Assembly: GCF_004348335.1 (NCBI RefSeq)
Contig: NZ_SMJW01000013.1
Location: forward strand, 1 to 59,929
Reading direction: 5' to 3'
DNA: 59,929 bases
Origin: Actinomadura bangladeshensis
GTDB taxonomy: Bacteria > Actinomycetota > Actinomycetes > Streptosporangiales > Streptosporangiaceae
Made by a program: the position numbers and the translations under genes. How positions within the stretch are numbered: position 1 is the first letter of the stretch; every line of letters begins with the position of its first letter. Below, one piece after another: positions 42,495 through 50,380 of the stretch. The notes beneath the pieces are model-generated. The model saw only the letters and a list, made by a program, of their open reading frames with translations, was not told where the DNA came from and searched no databases.

Positions 42495-43618
42495 CGGCCG
42501 GCCGCCCCGTTCCGGTACGGCAGCCGCGCCCGGACGAGGAAGCCGCCGTCCGGCCCGGGACCGGCGGTCAGCTCGCCGCCGAGCGCGCGGGCCCGCTGCC
42601 GCATGCCCCGCACGCCGTGGCCCGGCGGGCCCGCGCCCCGCCCGGGGCCGTCGTCGGCGACCTCGATGCGCAGCCCGCCCGGCCCGTCCTCGACGCTGAC
42701 GGTGACCTGCGCGGCGGGGGCGTGCCGCGACACGTTGGTCAGCGACTCCTGGACGATCCGGTAGGCGGCGAGCCCGACCTCGGTCGGCGGGTCCGCCGCG
42801 CGGGCGACGCGGCTGTGCACCGTCAGCCCCGCCGACCGCGCGGACCCGATCAGCTCGCCGATCCCGTCCAGGCCGGGCGCGGGCGCGGTCGGCGCCTCCT
42901 CGTCGGCCTGCCGCAGGATCCCGAGCGTCGCGCGCAGGTCGCGCAGCGCGTCCCGGCTCGACTCCTTGATCGCCGCGAGGGCGGCCTCGCCCTGCGCCGG
43001 GTCCCGGTCGAAGCGGTGCAGCGACGTCCCCGCCTGGACGTTGATGAGCGACAGGTGGTGGCCGACGACGTCGTGCAGCTCGCGGGCGATGCGCAGCCGC
43101 TCCTCGCCGGCGGCGCGGTGCTCGGCCTCCCGCAGGTAGGCCAGGCGGCCGTGCCAGACCCGGCCGAGCGCGACCACGGCCACCACCCAGCCGGTCAGCA
43201 TGAACAGCGCGACCGCGTTGACGTCGCCGTTCCCGGCCAGCGTCCCGGCGCCCGTCCCGATCACGGTGAGGGCGCCGAGGACCACGGCCGCCTGGAGCCG
43301 GCCGCACGCCGCGACCATGTACAGCGCCACGATGTGCGCGATCATCAGGCCGCCGTCGTTGACGCTGATGATGTAGTAGGCGCCGGTGGCCGCGAGGCTG
43401 AGGGCCGCGACGGCGACCGGGAACCGGCGGGAGAAGTACAGCGCCCCGCAGGTGAGGACGATCAGCGCCCAGCCGGCCGCCTTGCGCGCCGGCGACTCCT
43501 CGGCCGCGCCGATGAACGAGTTCAGGCTGCCGGCGGCCACCACCAGCAGGACGCCGCCGGCCGGCGCCGCGTCCCGGAACCGGCCGTGCGGCAGCCCGAG
43601 ACCGCGGTGGACACCCAT
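42491..43618 (-). CDS. NarL-type sensor histidine kinase
   Basis: Membrane sensor of 375 residues. About five or six hydrophobic segments (25-165) precede a HisKA_3 domain with the phospho-acceptor His in RIARELHDVVGHHLS, and an HATPase domain with LTNVSRHA and EVADDGPGRG. The ATG at 43618 has no ribosome site; TAGGCT lies 6 nt before it, fitting a leaderless transcript. It partners the regulator directly downstream. The signal is unknown, perhaps envelope stress given the MMPL exporter. Confidence 0.9.
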   Translation of the reverse strand: MGVHRGLGLPHGRFRDAAPAGGVLLVVAAGSLNSFIGAAEESPARKAAGWALIVLTCGALYFSRRFPVAVAALSLAATGAYYIISVNDGGLMIAHIVALYMVAACGRLQAAVVLGALTVIGTGAGTLAGNGDVNAVALFMLTGWVVAVVALGRVWHGRLAYLREAEHRAAGEERLRIARELHDVVGHHLSLINVQAGTSLHRFDRDPAQGEAALAAIKESSRDALRDLRATLGILRQADEEAPTAPAPGLDGIGELIGSARSAGLTVHSRVARAADPPTEVGLAAYRIVQESLTNVSRHAPAAQVTVSVEDGPGGLRIEVADDGPGRGAGPPGHGVRGMRQRARALGGELTAGPGPDGGFLVRARLPYRNGAAGR

Positions 43619-43624
43619 GCGGCC

Positions 43625-43630
43625 AGCCTA
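43625..43630 (-). promoter_or_regulatory. Leaderless -10 box (TAGGCT)
   Basis: On the minus strand TAGGCT is followed by 6 nt and the kinase ATG at 43618. Confidence 0.45.
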
Positions 43631-43851
43631 GACGGACACCCGGCCCCGCACCCTCCATCGCGCGTCCCGGCCGGCCGGCCCCGACCTGCAACTCCGGGTG
43701 TATCCGGACGCCCCCCGCCCGCAACCACGGGATGACGCGCGCCGGGCGCCGAGCCCCGCACGGGAGGCCGCGCGCACTCCCCGCAGGCGCGGGACGGGGC
43801 CACGGCGTGCGACGCGGCCGCGAAGGCGCCGGAGAGCGGCCGGGCCTCGTG

Positions 43852-44307
43852 TCAGTCCTCGTAGGTGTGGACGAAGCGGGCGAGGAGGCGGGCGAACTCG
43901 GCGCGCTCGGCGGGGGTCCAGTCGCCCATGGCCTTGGCGAAGTGCTCCTGGCGGGTGCGCCGGGTGGCCTCGACGACGCGGCGGCCGGCGGCGGTGAGTT
44001 CGAGGTGGATGCGGCGGCCGTCCTCCTGGGACGCGACCCGCCGGACGTAGCCGGACTTGACCGCCTCGGCGACGATGCGGCTGCCGCGCGAGGCGTCCAC
44101 GCCGAGGCGGGCGGCGACCAGGCCGACGCTCATCTCCTCGCCGGGGCGGTCGGGGCCCTCGTCGACCACGTCCACGACGTGCAGGACCTGCACGTCCACG
44201 GGGAGGTTGTGGTCGCGGATCGCGGCCCTGCCGAGCCGCTGCCGGGACATGCCGCGGCGCAGCCGGACCATGCTCCGCTCGACCGAGTCGAGTGCCTCCT
44301 CGCCCAT
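43852..44307 (-). CDS. MarR family transcriptional regulator
   Basis: Repressor of 151 residues. The winged helix spans about 55-110 (MSVGLVAARLGVDASRGSRI, with wing VRRVASQEDGRRIHLELT) and dimerisation helices lie at both ends. It is divergent from an MFS exporter and probably represses it, being relieved by an exported compound. Its ATG is leaderless, with TAGACT 7 nt upstream. The 233 nt between this gene's stop and the kinase start hold no recognisable gene. Confidence 0.88.
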   Translation of the reverse strand: MGEEALDSVERSMVRLRRGMSRQRLGRAAIRDHNLPVDVQVLHVVDVVDEGPDRPGEEMSVGLVAARLGVDASRGSRIVAEAVKSGYVRRVASQEDGRRIHLELTAAGRRVVEATRRTRQEHFAKAMGDWTPAERAEFARLLARFVHTYED

Positions 44308-44314
44308 GGCGCCC

Positions 44315-44356
44315 AGTCTAGTTGGCTTGCGGATCTCATATACATGCTCTTAGCAT
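44315..44356. promoter_or_regulatory. MarR/MFS divergent control region
   Basis: The minus strand has TAGACT (44320-44315) 7 nt before the MarR ATG. The plus strand has TTGCGG (44327-44332) and TAGCAT (44351-44356) with an 18-nt spacer, facing the MFS gene. The perfect palindrome ATGCT-CTT-AGCAT (44344-44356) overlaps that -10 box, where bound MarR would block RNA polymerase. The stretch is unusually AT-rich for this genome. Confidence 0.6.
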
Positions 44357-44390
44357 TTAAGTGTCCAAAGCATATGAATGTGAGGTGCAC

Positions 44391-45887
44391 ATGGTTGCGA
44401 CCGTTCCGATGGGCCGCCGCGCGCGGCTCTGGGCGTTCGGCGGGCTGATGCTGGCCGGGCTCATGTCCTCGCTGGACGCGACGGTGCTCGGCACCGCGCT
44501 GCCCGCGATCGTCGGGGACCTCGGCGGCCTCGACCGCATCGCCTGGGTGTCGACGGCGTACGTGCTGGCCACCAGCGTCACCGTGCCGCTGTCGGGCCGC
44601 CTCGGCGACCTGTTCGGCCGCCGGCCGGTCCTGCTGACCGGGCTGATCGGGTTCCTGGCCGGGTCGGCGGCGTGCGGCGCGGCGCCGGGCATGGACTGGC
44701 TGATCGCGTTCCGGGTGGTGCAGGGCGCCGCCGCCGGCTGCCTGATGAGCTCGATGTTCGCGGTCACCGGCGACCTGTTCGAGCCCCGCGAGCGGGCGAA
44801 GTACCAGGGGTACTCGGCGCTGATCTTCGCGGTGTCCAGCATCGCCGGGCCGCTGGTCGGCGGGTTCCTCACCGACCACGCGTCCTGGCGGTGGGTGTTC
44901 TACGTCAACATGCCGCTCGGCATCGCGGCCACCGCGGCGACCCTGCTGTTCCTGCGCCTGCCGAAGCCGGCCGGACGGCCCCGGATCGACTACCCCGGCA
45001 TCGTCCTGCTCGGCGCGGCGGTCACCTGCTTCACGCTGCTCACCAGCTGGGCCGGGACGCGCTACCCGTGGGGCTCGCCGGCCGTCCTCGCGCTGGCGGC
45101 GGGCGCGGTGGTCCTGTTCACGCTGTGGGCGCTCGCCGAGCGGAGGGCCGCCGAGCCCGTCATCCCGCCGACGCTGTTCCTCGACCGGTCGTTCGGCGTC
45201 GCCTGCGTCGTCGCGGCCGCCGGCGGCGCCACCGGGTTCGGGCTCGCGACGTACCTGCCGATGTTCTTCCAGGTCGTCGGGGGAGTGGGCGCGACCAGAT
45301 CCGGCCTGCTCCTGCTGCCGATGATGGCCGCCCTGCTGGCCGCCTCCATGGGCGCGGGACGCCGTATCCACCGCACCGGCCGCTACCACCGGCTCCCGGC
45401 GGCGAGCATGGCGGTCAGCCTGGCCGGCATCGCGCTGCTGGCGACGATGGACGCCGGCACGAGCCTGGTCGCCGCCGGCTGCTATATGGCGGTCCTCGGG
45501 TTCGGCGCGGGGCTGTCCCAGCAGGTCGTGGTGCTGATCGCGCAGAACGCCGCGCCGCAGCGGGACCTGGGCGCGGCGAGCTCCGGCGTGTTCGCGACCC
45601 GGATGCTCGGCACCGCCGCCGGGATGGCCGTCTTCGGCGCGATCATGACGAACCGGTTCGCCGAGGAGGTCGTCCGGCGCGTCCCGGGCGGGCGGGTCCC
45701 CGCGTTCGCCGACGCCGTCCGCCCGGAGGTCCTCGCGACCCTGCCCGCACCCGTGCGGGACGGCGTCGCCGCCGCCTTCGCGGACGCGTTCTCCGGCGTG
45801 TTCACCGCCGCGCTGCCGGTCCTGCTGGTCGGCTTCGCGGCGGCGCTGCTGCTCCGGGACGTCCCGCTGGCACCGCGGGGCCGCTAG
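44391..45887 (+). CDS. MFS exporter of the EmrB/QacA (DHA2) type
   Basis: Drug:proton antiporter of 498 residues with about fourteen membrane segments. Motif D1 is SSLDATVLGTALPAI, motif A is GRLGDLFGRRPVLL, and motif C-like FAVSSIAGPLVGGFLTD follows. ATG 44391 is chosen because GTGAGG precedes it; an in-frame GTG at 44361 lies in the control region. Expression is probably governed by the divergent MarR protein. Its TAG stop shares CTAG with the stop of the converging response-regulator gene. Confidence 0.92.
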   Translation: MVATVPMGRRARLWAFGGLMLAGLMSSLDATVLGTALPAIVGDLGGLDRIAWVSTAYVLATSVTVPLSGRLGDLFGRRPVLLTGLIGFLAGSAACGAAPGMDWLIAFRVVQGAAAGCLMSSMFAVTGDLFEPRERAKYQGYSALIFAVSSIAGPLVGGFLTDHASWRWVFYVNMPLGIAATAATLLFLRLPKPAGRPRIDYPGIVLLGAAVTCFTLLTSWAGTRYPWGSPAVLALAAGAVVLFTLWALAERRAAEPVIPPTLFLDRSFGVACVVAAAGGATGFGLATYLPMFFQVVGGVGATRSGLLLLPMMAALLAASMGAGRRIHRTGRYHRLPAASMAVSLAGIALLATMDAGTSLVAAGCYMAVLGFGAGLSQQVVVLIAQNAAPQRDLGAASSGVFATRMLGTAAGMAVFGAIMTNRFAEEVVRRVPGGRVPAFADAVRPEVLATLPAPVRDGVAAAFADAFSGVFTAALPVLLVGFAAALLLRDVPLAPRGR

Positions 45888-46549
45888 TCGTCGAGGGCGG
45901 CGTCGTGGACGAGCAGCGCGATCTGCACCCGGTTGTTCAGGTCCAGCTTCGCCAGCAGCCGCGACACGTACGCCTTCACGGTGGCGACGCTGAGCGACAG
46001 CTCCCGGCCGATCTCGCCGTTGGTCCGGCCGCGGCCCACGAGGGCGGCGACGGCGCGCTCCCCGTCGCTCAGCCGGGCCAGCAGCTCGCGGGCGCGGTCG
46101 CGGCGCGGGTCGGCGCCGCTCTCGGCCACGTAGGCCATCATCTTGCGCAGCACCGCCGGGGACATCATCGGCTCGCCCGCCGCGACCTGCCGGATCGCGC
46201 GGATGATCTCCGGCGGCGGGGTGTGCTTCAGCAGGAAGCCGCTCGCGCCCGCCCGCATCGCCCGCAGGATGTGGTCGTCGGTGTCGAACGTCGTCAGGAC
46301 GATGACCTCGGGCGGGTCGCGGCGGGCGCGCAGCAGCTCGGTGGCCGCGAGCCCGTCCAGCCGGGGCATCCGGATGTCCATCAGGACGACGTCCGGGCCG
46401 TGCCGGTTGACGGCGGAGACCACCTCGGCGCCGTCGGCCACGTCCGCGACCACCTCCAGGTCGCCGGCGTTCGCCAGCATCATCGACAGGCCGGCGCGGA
46501 CGAGCGCGTCGTCGTCCACGATCAGCACGCGGACGGGGGGTGAGTGCAT
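45884..46549 (-). CDS. NarL/LuxR family response regulator
   Basis: Protein of 221 residues. The receiver domain shows VDDDALVRAG, phospho-acceptor Asp in VVLMDIRMPRLDG and LLKHTPPPE. The C-terminal helix-turn-helix is LSDGERAVAALVGRGRTNGE followed by SVATVKAYVSRLLAKL. It lies 20 nt past a PPOX gene that follows the partner kinase, so it belongs to that operon. A leaderless box TAGGGT 6 nt before the ATG could also give separate expression. Confidence 0.92.
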   Translation of the reverse strand: MHSPPVRVLIVDDDALVRAGLSMMLANAGDLEVVADVADGAEVVSAVNRHGPDVVLMDIRMPRLDGLAATELLRARRDPPEVIVLTTFDTDDHILRAMRAGASGFLLKHTPPPEIIRAIRQVAAGEPMMSPAVLRKMMAYVAESGADPRRDRARELLARLSDGERAVAALVGRGRTNGEIGRELSLSVATVKAYVSRLLAKLDLNNRVQIALLVHDAALDD

Positions 46550-46555
46550 CCCGCC

Positions 46556-46561
46556 ACCCTA
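46556..46561 (-). promoter_or_regulatory. Leaderless -10 box (TAGGGT)
   Basis: On the minus strand TAGGGT is followed by 6 nt and the ATG of the response regulator, inside a 20-nt gap after the PPOX gene. Confidence 0.4.
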
Positions 46562-46569
46562 CGGGCCGG

Positions 46570-46995
46570 TCAGGGCCGGCGCAGGCGGCGGCCGCTGACC
46601 TCGAGCGCCGCCAGCCGGAACCACTCGTCGCGGTCGTCGCCCGGCCACGGCTCGACCTGGGCGACCTTCGCGACCTCCTCGTCCGACAGCGGATGCACGC
46701 CGCCGCGCAGCAGCACGCTCCACCCCATGCGGTCGGGCTCGTCGAACCGGTCCACCTGGAACGCCGCCCGGACCTCCCCGCCGACCACCGACGTCAGCAG
46801 GCTGCGGTTCATCCGGCCGGACGACGAGGTCCGGAAGATCACGGCCTCGCCGTCCAGGGCGTAGTTCACCGGGATGACCGTGGGCCCCTCCCCGTCGTCG
46901 AACGCGACCCGGCCGACGCTGCCGCCGGAGATCAGGCGCAGGCACTCGGCGCGGTCGAGTTCTTCGAGGACGGGCCGGTCAGAGGAGTTCGCCAT
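46570..46995 (-). CDS. Pyridoxamine 5'-phosphate oxidase-like flavin-binding protein
   Basis: Split-barrel protein of 141 residues. LISGGSVGRVAFDDGEGPTV and PVNYALDGEAVIFRT are typical of actinobacterial PPOX-like proteins that bind FMN, F420 or heme. ATG 46995 follows GTGAGG and overlaps the kinase 3' end by 17 nt. Its position between kinase and response-regulator genes is unusual and suggests a redox or ligand input to the two-component system. Confidence 0.82.
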   Translation of the reverse strand: MANSSDRPVLEELDRAECLRLISGGSVGRVAFDDGEGPTVIPVNYALDGEAVIFRTSSSGRMNRSLLTSVVGGEVRAAFQVDRFDEPDRMGWSVLLRGGVHPLSDEEVAKVAQVEPWPGDDRDEWFRLAALEVSGRRLRRP

Positions 46996-48178
46996 GCACC
47001 TCACCCTTCCCGCCGCTCCCGGCGGCATGCGCGGCGCCGAGCGGCAGCCGGGCGCGCAGCCGGAACCGGCCGCCGGCGGTGCGGCCGTGCTCCAGCGTCC
47101 CGCCGAGCAGCGCGACCCGCTCGGCGAGCCCGACGAGCCCGGAGCCGGAGCCGGGCAGCGGCGCGGCGGGCGGGCCCGGCGGCAGCCGGTTGACGATCTC
47201 GATGTCCAGGTCGTCCCCCGTGCGGACGGCGACCCGCACGTCCGCGCCCGGCGCGTGCTTGCGCGCGTTGGTCAGCCCCTCCTGGACGATCCGGTACGCG
47301 TGCCGGCCGACGCGGGCCGGGACGCGGCCGGGGTCGGGGACCTCCTCCTCCAGCGTGATCCGCCCGCCGGCCCGCCGCGACTCCCGTACCAGTGCCGGCA
47401 CGTCCGCGAGCGTGGGCTGCGGGCGCTCGGGATCGGCGCCCGGCGCGTCGGCCCGCAGCACGCCGATCACCTCGCGCAGATCCTCCATGGCCTCGTAGGC
47501 GCTCTGCCGGATGATCCCGGCGGCCTCCCGCTGGTCGGCGGGCGCGTCCGGGCGGAACTCCAGCGCGCCCGCGTGCACGGCCAGCAGTGAGATCCGGTGC
47601 GCGAGGACGTCGTGCATCTCCCGCGCGATCCGCTCGCGCTCCAGCAGCCGCGCCTCCTCGACCCGCAGCCGCTGCTCGGTCTCGGCGGCGCGGGCCCGCT
47701 CCTCCATCGAGGCGATCAGCTGCCGCCGGGACCTGACCAGCATGCCCGCCGTGATCAGCACCGCGTAGAGCAGCACGAAGACGACGGTGCCCTGGCGGAA
47801 CTGGTGCCAGCTGGAGGTGATCCAGAACAGCGCGACGATCAGCGCCATGTTCGCGGCCGCGACCGGCACGAGGGCCCGCCAGGAGCGCAGCATCGCCAGG
47901 GAGTACACGGCCACCGCGGCCGTGCCGAGCGCCGACGTCGCCGTCCACTGGGCGACCGTCATCGTCACCGCGACGGCCACCGGGTACCGGCGCCGGAACA
48001 GCAGGAGGAAGACCAGCCAGACCGCGCCGATCGCGAGGTCCCGCGGGACCACGATCGTCGCGTCGGGGGGAGGGTCGTCCTTCGTGCCCATGAGCAGCAG
48101 CAGGCCGAGCGCCCCCGCCGCGGCGGTCAGGCCCAGGTCACCGAGCCACGCGCGCCGCGATCGCCGGAAGAGGTCCAC
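46979..48178 (-). CDS. NarL-type sensor histidine kinase
   Basis: Membrane kinase of 399 residues. Hydrophobic segments at about 15-150 are followed by a coiled stretch, the HisKA_3 phospho-acceptor in REMHDVLAHRISLLAVHAG, and an HATPase domain ending in LVGLAERVALLGG. The GTG at 48178 is preferred over 48196 because TACCGT stands 7 nt before it in the leaderless pattern seen elsewhere here. It pairs with the regulator at 45884 in a three-gene operon. Confidence 0.9.
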   Translation of the reverse strand: MDLFRRSRRAWLGDLGLTAAAGALGLLLLMGTKDDPPPDATIVVPRDLAIGAVWLVFLLLFRRRYPVAVAVTMTVAQWTATSALGTAAVAVYSLAMLRSWRALVPVAAANMALIVALFWITSSWHQFRQGTVVFVLLYAVLITAGMLVRSRRQLIASMEERARAAETEQRLRVEEARLLERERIAREMHDVLAHRISLLAVHAGALEFRPDAPADQREAAGIIRQSAYEAMEDLREVIGVLRADAPGADPERPQPTLADVPALVRESRRAGGRITLEEEVPDPGRVPARVGRHAYRIVQEGLTNARKHAPGADVRVAVRTGDDLDIEIVNRLPPGPPAAPLPGSGSGLVGLAERVALLGGTLEHGRTAGGRFRLRARLPLGAAHAAGSGGKGEVHGELL

Positions 48179-48185
48179 GCGCCCA

Positions 48186-48191
48186 ACGGTA
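48186..48191 (-). promoter_or_regulatory. Leaderless -10 box (TACCGT)
   Basis: On the minus strand TACCGT is followed by 7 nt and GTG 48178. It would fall inside the gene if the upstream GTG at 48196 were used. Confidence 0.45.
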
Positions 48192-48254
48192 GCCACACCG
48201 TCCGCCCGGGCGGAGTGGCCGCAGGTAGACGGGCGATCGACTTTGGTCGGGACG

Positions 48255-48932
48255 TCAGGCGGGGCGGCCGATGCGCAGGCGCCAGACCTCCGGGCCGGTC
48301 TCCTCGTACTCCCAGCTGAACGCGCCGGGGTGGGCGGCCTCGAACTCGCGCCGCAGGTGCTTGGGGTCGTGGTTGTTGACCAGCGCGAACGACTCGCCGG
48401 GCGCCAGCCGGGAGAACCGTGCGAAGATGCGCGGGTGCTTCTGCCCGCGCGGGATCTCGCGCACGTCGATGACGTCGGGACGCTCCAGGCGCCCGCCGTC
48501 CAGCAGCGTCTGCAGGTCGGCGACCAGCAGGCCGAGGTCGGCGCCGGGCAGCTCGGCGAGGGCCGGCAGCAGGACGGTCTCCTCCACGGTGAGGTGCACG
48601 GCGAGCACCGACCCGATGTTGCGGGCGAACGCGGCCGGGTCGCCGGACGGGTCGAGCACGCCGATGCGCCGCTCGATCTCGGCGGCGGTGGTGCGCATCG
48701 CCCGGATGAGCAGCCTGGTCTCGGGGGCGCCCGCCGCGGGGGCGTAGAGTGCCTCGTCGGCGGCGGCGAGGTGACGGCGCAGCTCGCCGGCGCAGAACCC
48801 GGCCACGATGCCGGGCTCGTGGTCGGCGAGTGAGGCCAGCCGGTTGCGCAGCCGGTCGTGGATGTGGCGGACGACGGCCGCGGCCCGGACGGCGGGGTCG
48901 GTCTCGGTCGCCTGGATGAAGACGTCTGGCAT
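48255..48932 (-). CDS. Hemerythrin-like protein with C-terminal DUF2249 domain
   Basis: Protein of 225 residues. The N-terminal helical bundle has di-iron ligand candidates in VVRHIHDRL, ELRRHLAAADEALY and LAVHLTVEETVLLPAL. Residues about 155-225 are DUF2249 (VIDVREIPRGQKHPRIFARF, then FALVNNHDPKHLRREFE). Such fusions are linked to nitric-oxide, oxygen or iron handling. ATG 48932 follows a GGAAGGGG site. It is divergent from a ferredoxin gene. Confidence 0.82.
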   Translation of the reverse strand: MPDVFIQATETDPAVRAAAVVRHIHDRLRNRLASLADHEPGIVAGFCAGELRRHLAAADEALYAPAAGAPETRLLIRAMRTTAAEIERRIGVLDPSGDPAAFARNIGSVLAVHLTVEETVLLPALAELPGADLGLLVADLQTLLDGGRLERPDVIDVREIPRGQKHPRIFARFSRLAPGESFALVNNHDPKHLRREFEAAHPGAFSWEYEETGPEVWRLRIGRPA

Positions 48933-49010
48933 GGTCACCCCTTCCTCTCCCTGTTCAATTATTATTACATGTGACACTGTTAGAAACATGGCCGGCCAGG
49001 AGGAGCGCCC
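48933..49010. promoter_or_regulatory. AT-rich divergent promoter, hemerythrin and ferredoxin genes
   Basis: A run of TATTAT (48960-48965) is a strong -10 box toward the ferredoxin gene; its complement TAATAAT serves the other side. CATGT (48968-48972) and ACATG (48986-48990) form an inverted repeat just downstream of the likely start site, a candidate operator. The region is strikingly AT-rich for this genome. Confidence 0.5.
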
Positions 49011-49334
49011 GTGACCTACGTGATCGCCGAGCCCTGCGTCGACGTCAAGGACCTCGCCTGCGTCGACGAGTGCCCGGTCGACTGCATCTACGAGGGCCCG
49101 CGAGCCCTCTACATCCACCCGGACGAGTGCGTCGACTGCGGCGCCTGCGAGCCGGTGTGCCCCGTCGAGGCGATCTACTTCGAGGACGACCTGCCGGAGC
49201 GCTGGACCGCCTACACGAAGGCGAACGCCGAGTTCTTCGACGACCTCGGCTCGCCGGGCGGGGCGTCCAAGCTCGGCGCGCAGAGCCGCGACCATCCGCT
49301 GATCGCGGCCCAGCCGCCGGCGGGGGAGGGGTGA
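49011..49334 (+). CDS. fdxA: 7Fe-8S ferredoxin
   Basis: Electron carrier of 107 residues. The first cluster region is [17 protein letters not shown], with the spacing of a 3Fe-4S site. The second is [12 protein letters not shown], a 4Fe-4S site. The acidic tail is typical of actinobacterial FdxA. The GTG start follows CAGGAGGAG. It overlaps a regulator gene through a GTGA-like junction and faces the hemerythrin gene, forming a redox module. Confidence 0.92.
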   Translation: MTYVIAEPCVDVKDLACVDECPVDCIYEGPRALYIHPDECVDCGACEPVCPVEAIYFEDDLPERWTAYTKANAEFFDDLGSPGGASKLGAQSRDHPLIAAQPPAGEG

Positions 49335-49339
49335 GCGGC

Positions 49340-49972
49340 ATGTCCACCGAACGTTCCCGCCGCCAGGAGGTCCTCGACATCCTGCGCGACGCCGGCGGCC
49401 CGCTCGGCGTCGCCGAGGTCGCCGAGCGGCTCGGCGTGCACGCCAACACCGCCCGGTTCCACCTGGACGCCCTGACCGCCGAGGGCACCGTCGAGCGGAC
49501 GGCCGAGCGGCCGACCGGCCCCGGCCGCCCCCGCACCGTCTACACCCCGCGCCCCGGCATGGACCGCGGCGGCGCCCGCGGCTACCGGCTGCTCGCGCAG
49601 ATCCTGCTCAGCCGGCTGGCCTCGGAGGGGCCCACCGCCCGGGAGAGCGCCGCCCAGGCGGGCCGCGAATGGGGCCGCTTCCTCGTCGACCGGCCGCCGC
49701 CGTTCCAGCGGCTGACCGGCGCGGAGGCGACCGACCGGCTCACCGCCCTGCTCGACGACCTGGACTTCGCCCCCCGGCCCGACGGCGACCTCATCCGGTT
49801 GCGGCACTGCCCGTTCCTGGAGCTCGCCGAGGAGTACGGGCCGCTGGTGTGCGACGTCCACCTCGGCCTGATGCAGGGCGCGCTGAAGGAGCTGGACGCC
49901 CCGGTCGAGGCCGACCGGCTGGAGCCGTTCGCCGAACCCGGCGCCTGCCACGCGCACCTGCGGCACGACTGA
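49340..49972 (+). CDS. COG2345-type winged-helix regulator with possible Fe-S site
   Basis: Protein of 210 residues. The N-terminal winged helix is LGVAEVAERLGVHANTARFH. The C-terminal half has Cys in LRHCPFLELA, LVCDVHLG and GACHAHL. The spacing CX13C followed by a distal Cys resembles the cluster-binding region of SufR-like regulators, which have four Cys; here three Cys and nearby His residues could do the job. ATG 49340 is preferred to GTG 49331, which abuts the GGGAGG site. It probably regulates the ferredoxin-hemerythrin region. Confidence 0.8.
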   Translation: MSTERSRRQEVLDILRDAGGPLGVAEVAERLGVHANTARFHLDALTAEGTVERTAERPTGPGRPRTVYTPRPGMDRGGARGYRLLAQILLSRLASEGPTARESAAQAGREWGRFLVDRPPPFQRLTGAEATDRLTALLDDLDFAPRPDGDLIRLRHCPFLELAEEYGPLVCDVHLGLMQGALKELDAPVEADRLEPFAEPGACHAHLRHD

Positions 49973-49990
49973 TCCCCCCGGCCGCGCGGC

Positions 49991-50323
49991 TCAGCCGACC
50001 TTGGCGACGGTGAGCAGGACCGCCGCGTCCTCCAGCGCCTCCAGGCTGTGCCGCGCGTCGGGGATGATCAGCAGGTCGCCCGACACCCCGTCCCAGCGGT
50101 TCTCCCCGGCCACCAGCCGGACCCGCCCGTGCAGGACGTGGATGGTCGATTCCCCGGGGTTCTCGTGCTCCGACAGCGACGTGCCCGCCGTCAGGGCCAG
50201 CAGCGTCTGGCGCAGGACGTGCTCATGCCCCCCGTAGACGGTCTCGGCGCTGCGCCCGGTCGAGCCGGCGGCCGCGCGCTTCAGATGGTCCCGTACCTGT
50301 GCGTCCAAGGAGAGCTTCTGCAT
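49991..50323 (-). CDS. Cupin domain protein
   Basis: Small beta-barrel protein of 110 residues. SEHENPGESTIHVLHGRVRL and GDLLIIPDARHSLEALEDA are the two cupin motifs, with His and Glu metal ligands (the first partly degenerate). ATG 50323 follows AAGGAGAG; an upstream start at 50356 lacks support. It converges on the Fe-S-type regulator gene with an 18-nt gap. Function unknown. Confidence 0.8.
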   Translation of the reverse strand: MQKLSLDAQVRDHLKRAAAGSTGRSAETVYGGHEHVLRQTLLALTAGTSLSEHENPGESTIHVLHGRVRLVAGENRWDGVSGDLLIIPDARHSLEALEDAAVLLTVAKVG

Positions 50324-50380
50324 GGCACCAAGTCTGCCCTTGATCGTGCGGCGCACACGACCCGGGGTGCTCGTTGCGGA

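Noticed and set aside
43631..43851. A gene between the histidine kinase and MarR genes
   Set aside because: Only short Arg/Pro-rich frames are present, with no motif or ribosome site.
44361..44390. Upstream GTG start for the MFS exporter
   Set aside because: It lies only 5 nt past the -10 box, lacks a ribosome site and adds ten residues not seen in the family; ATG 44391 has GTGAGG.
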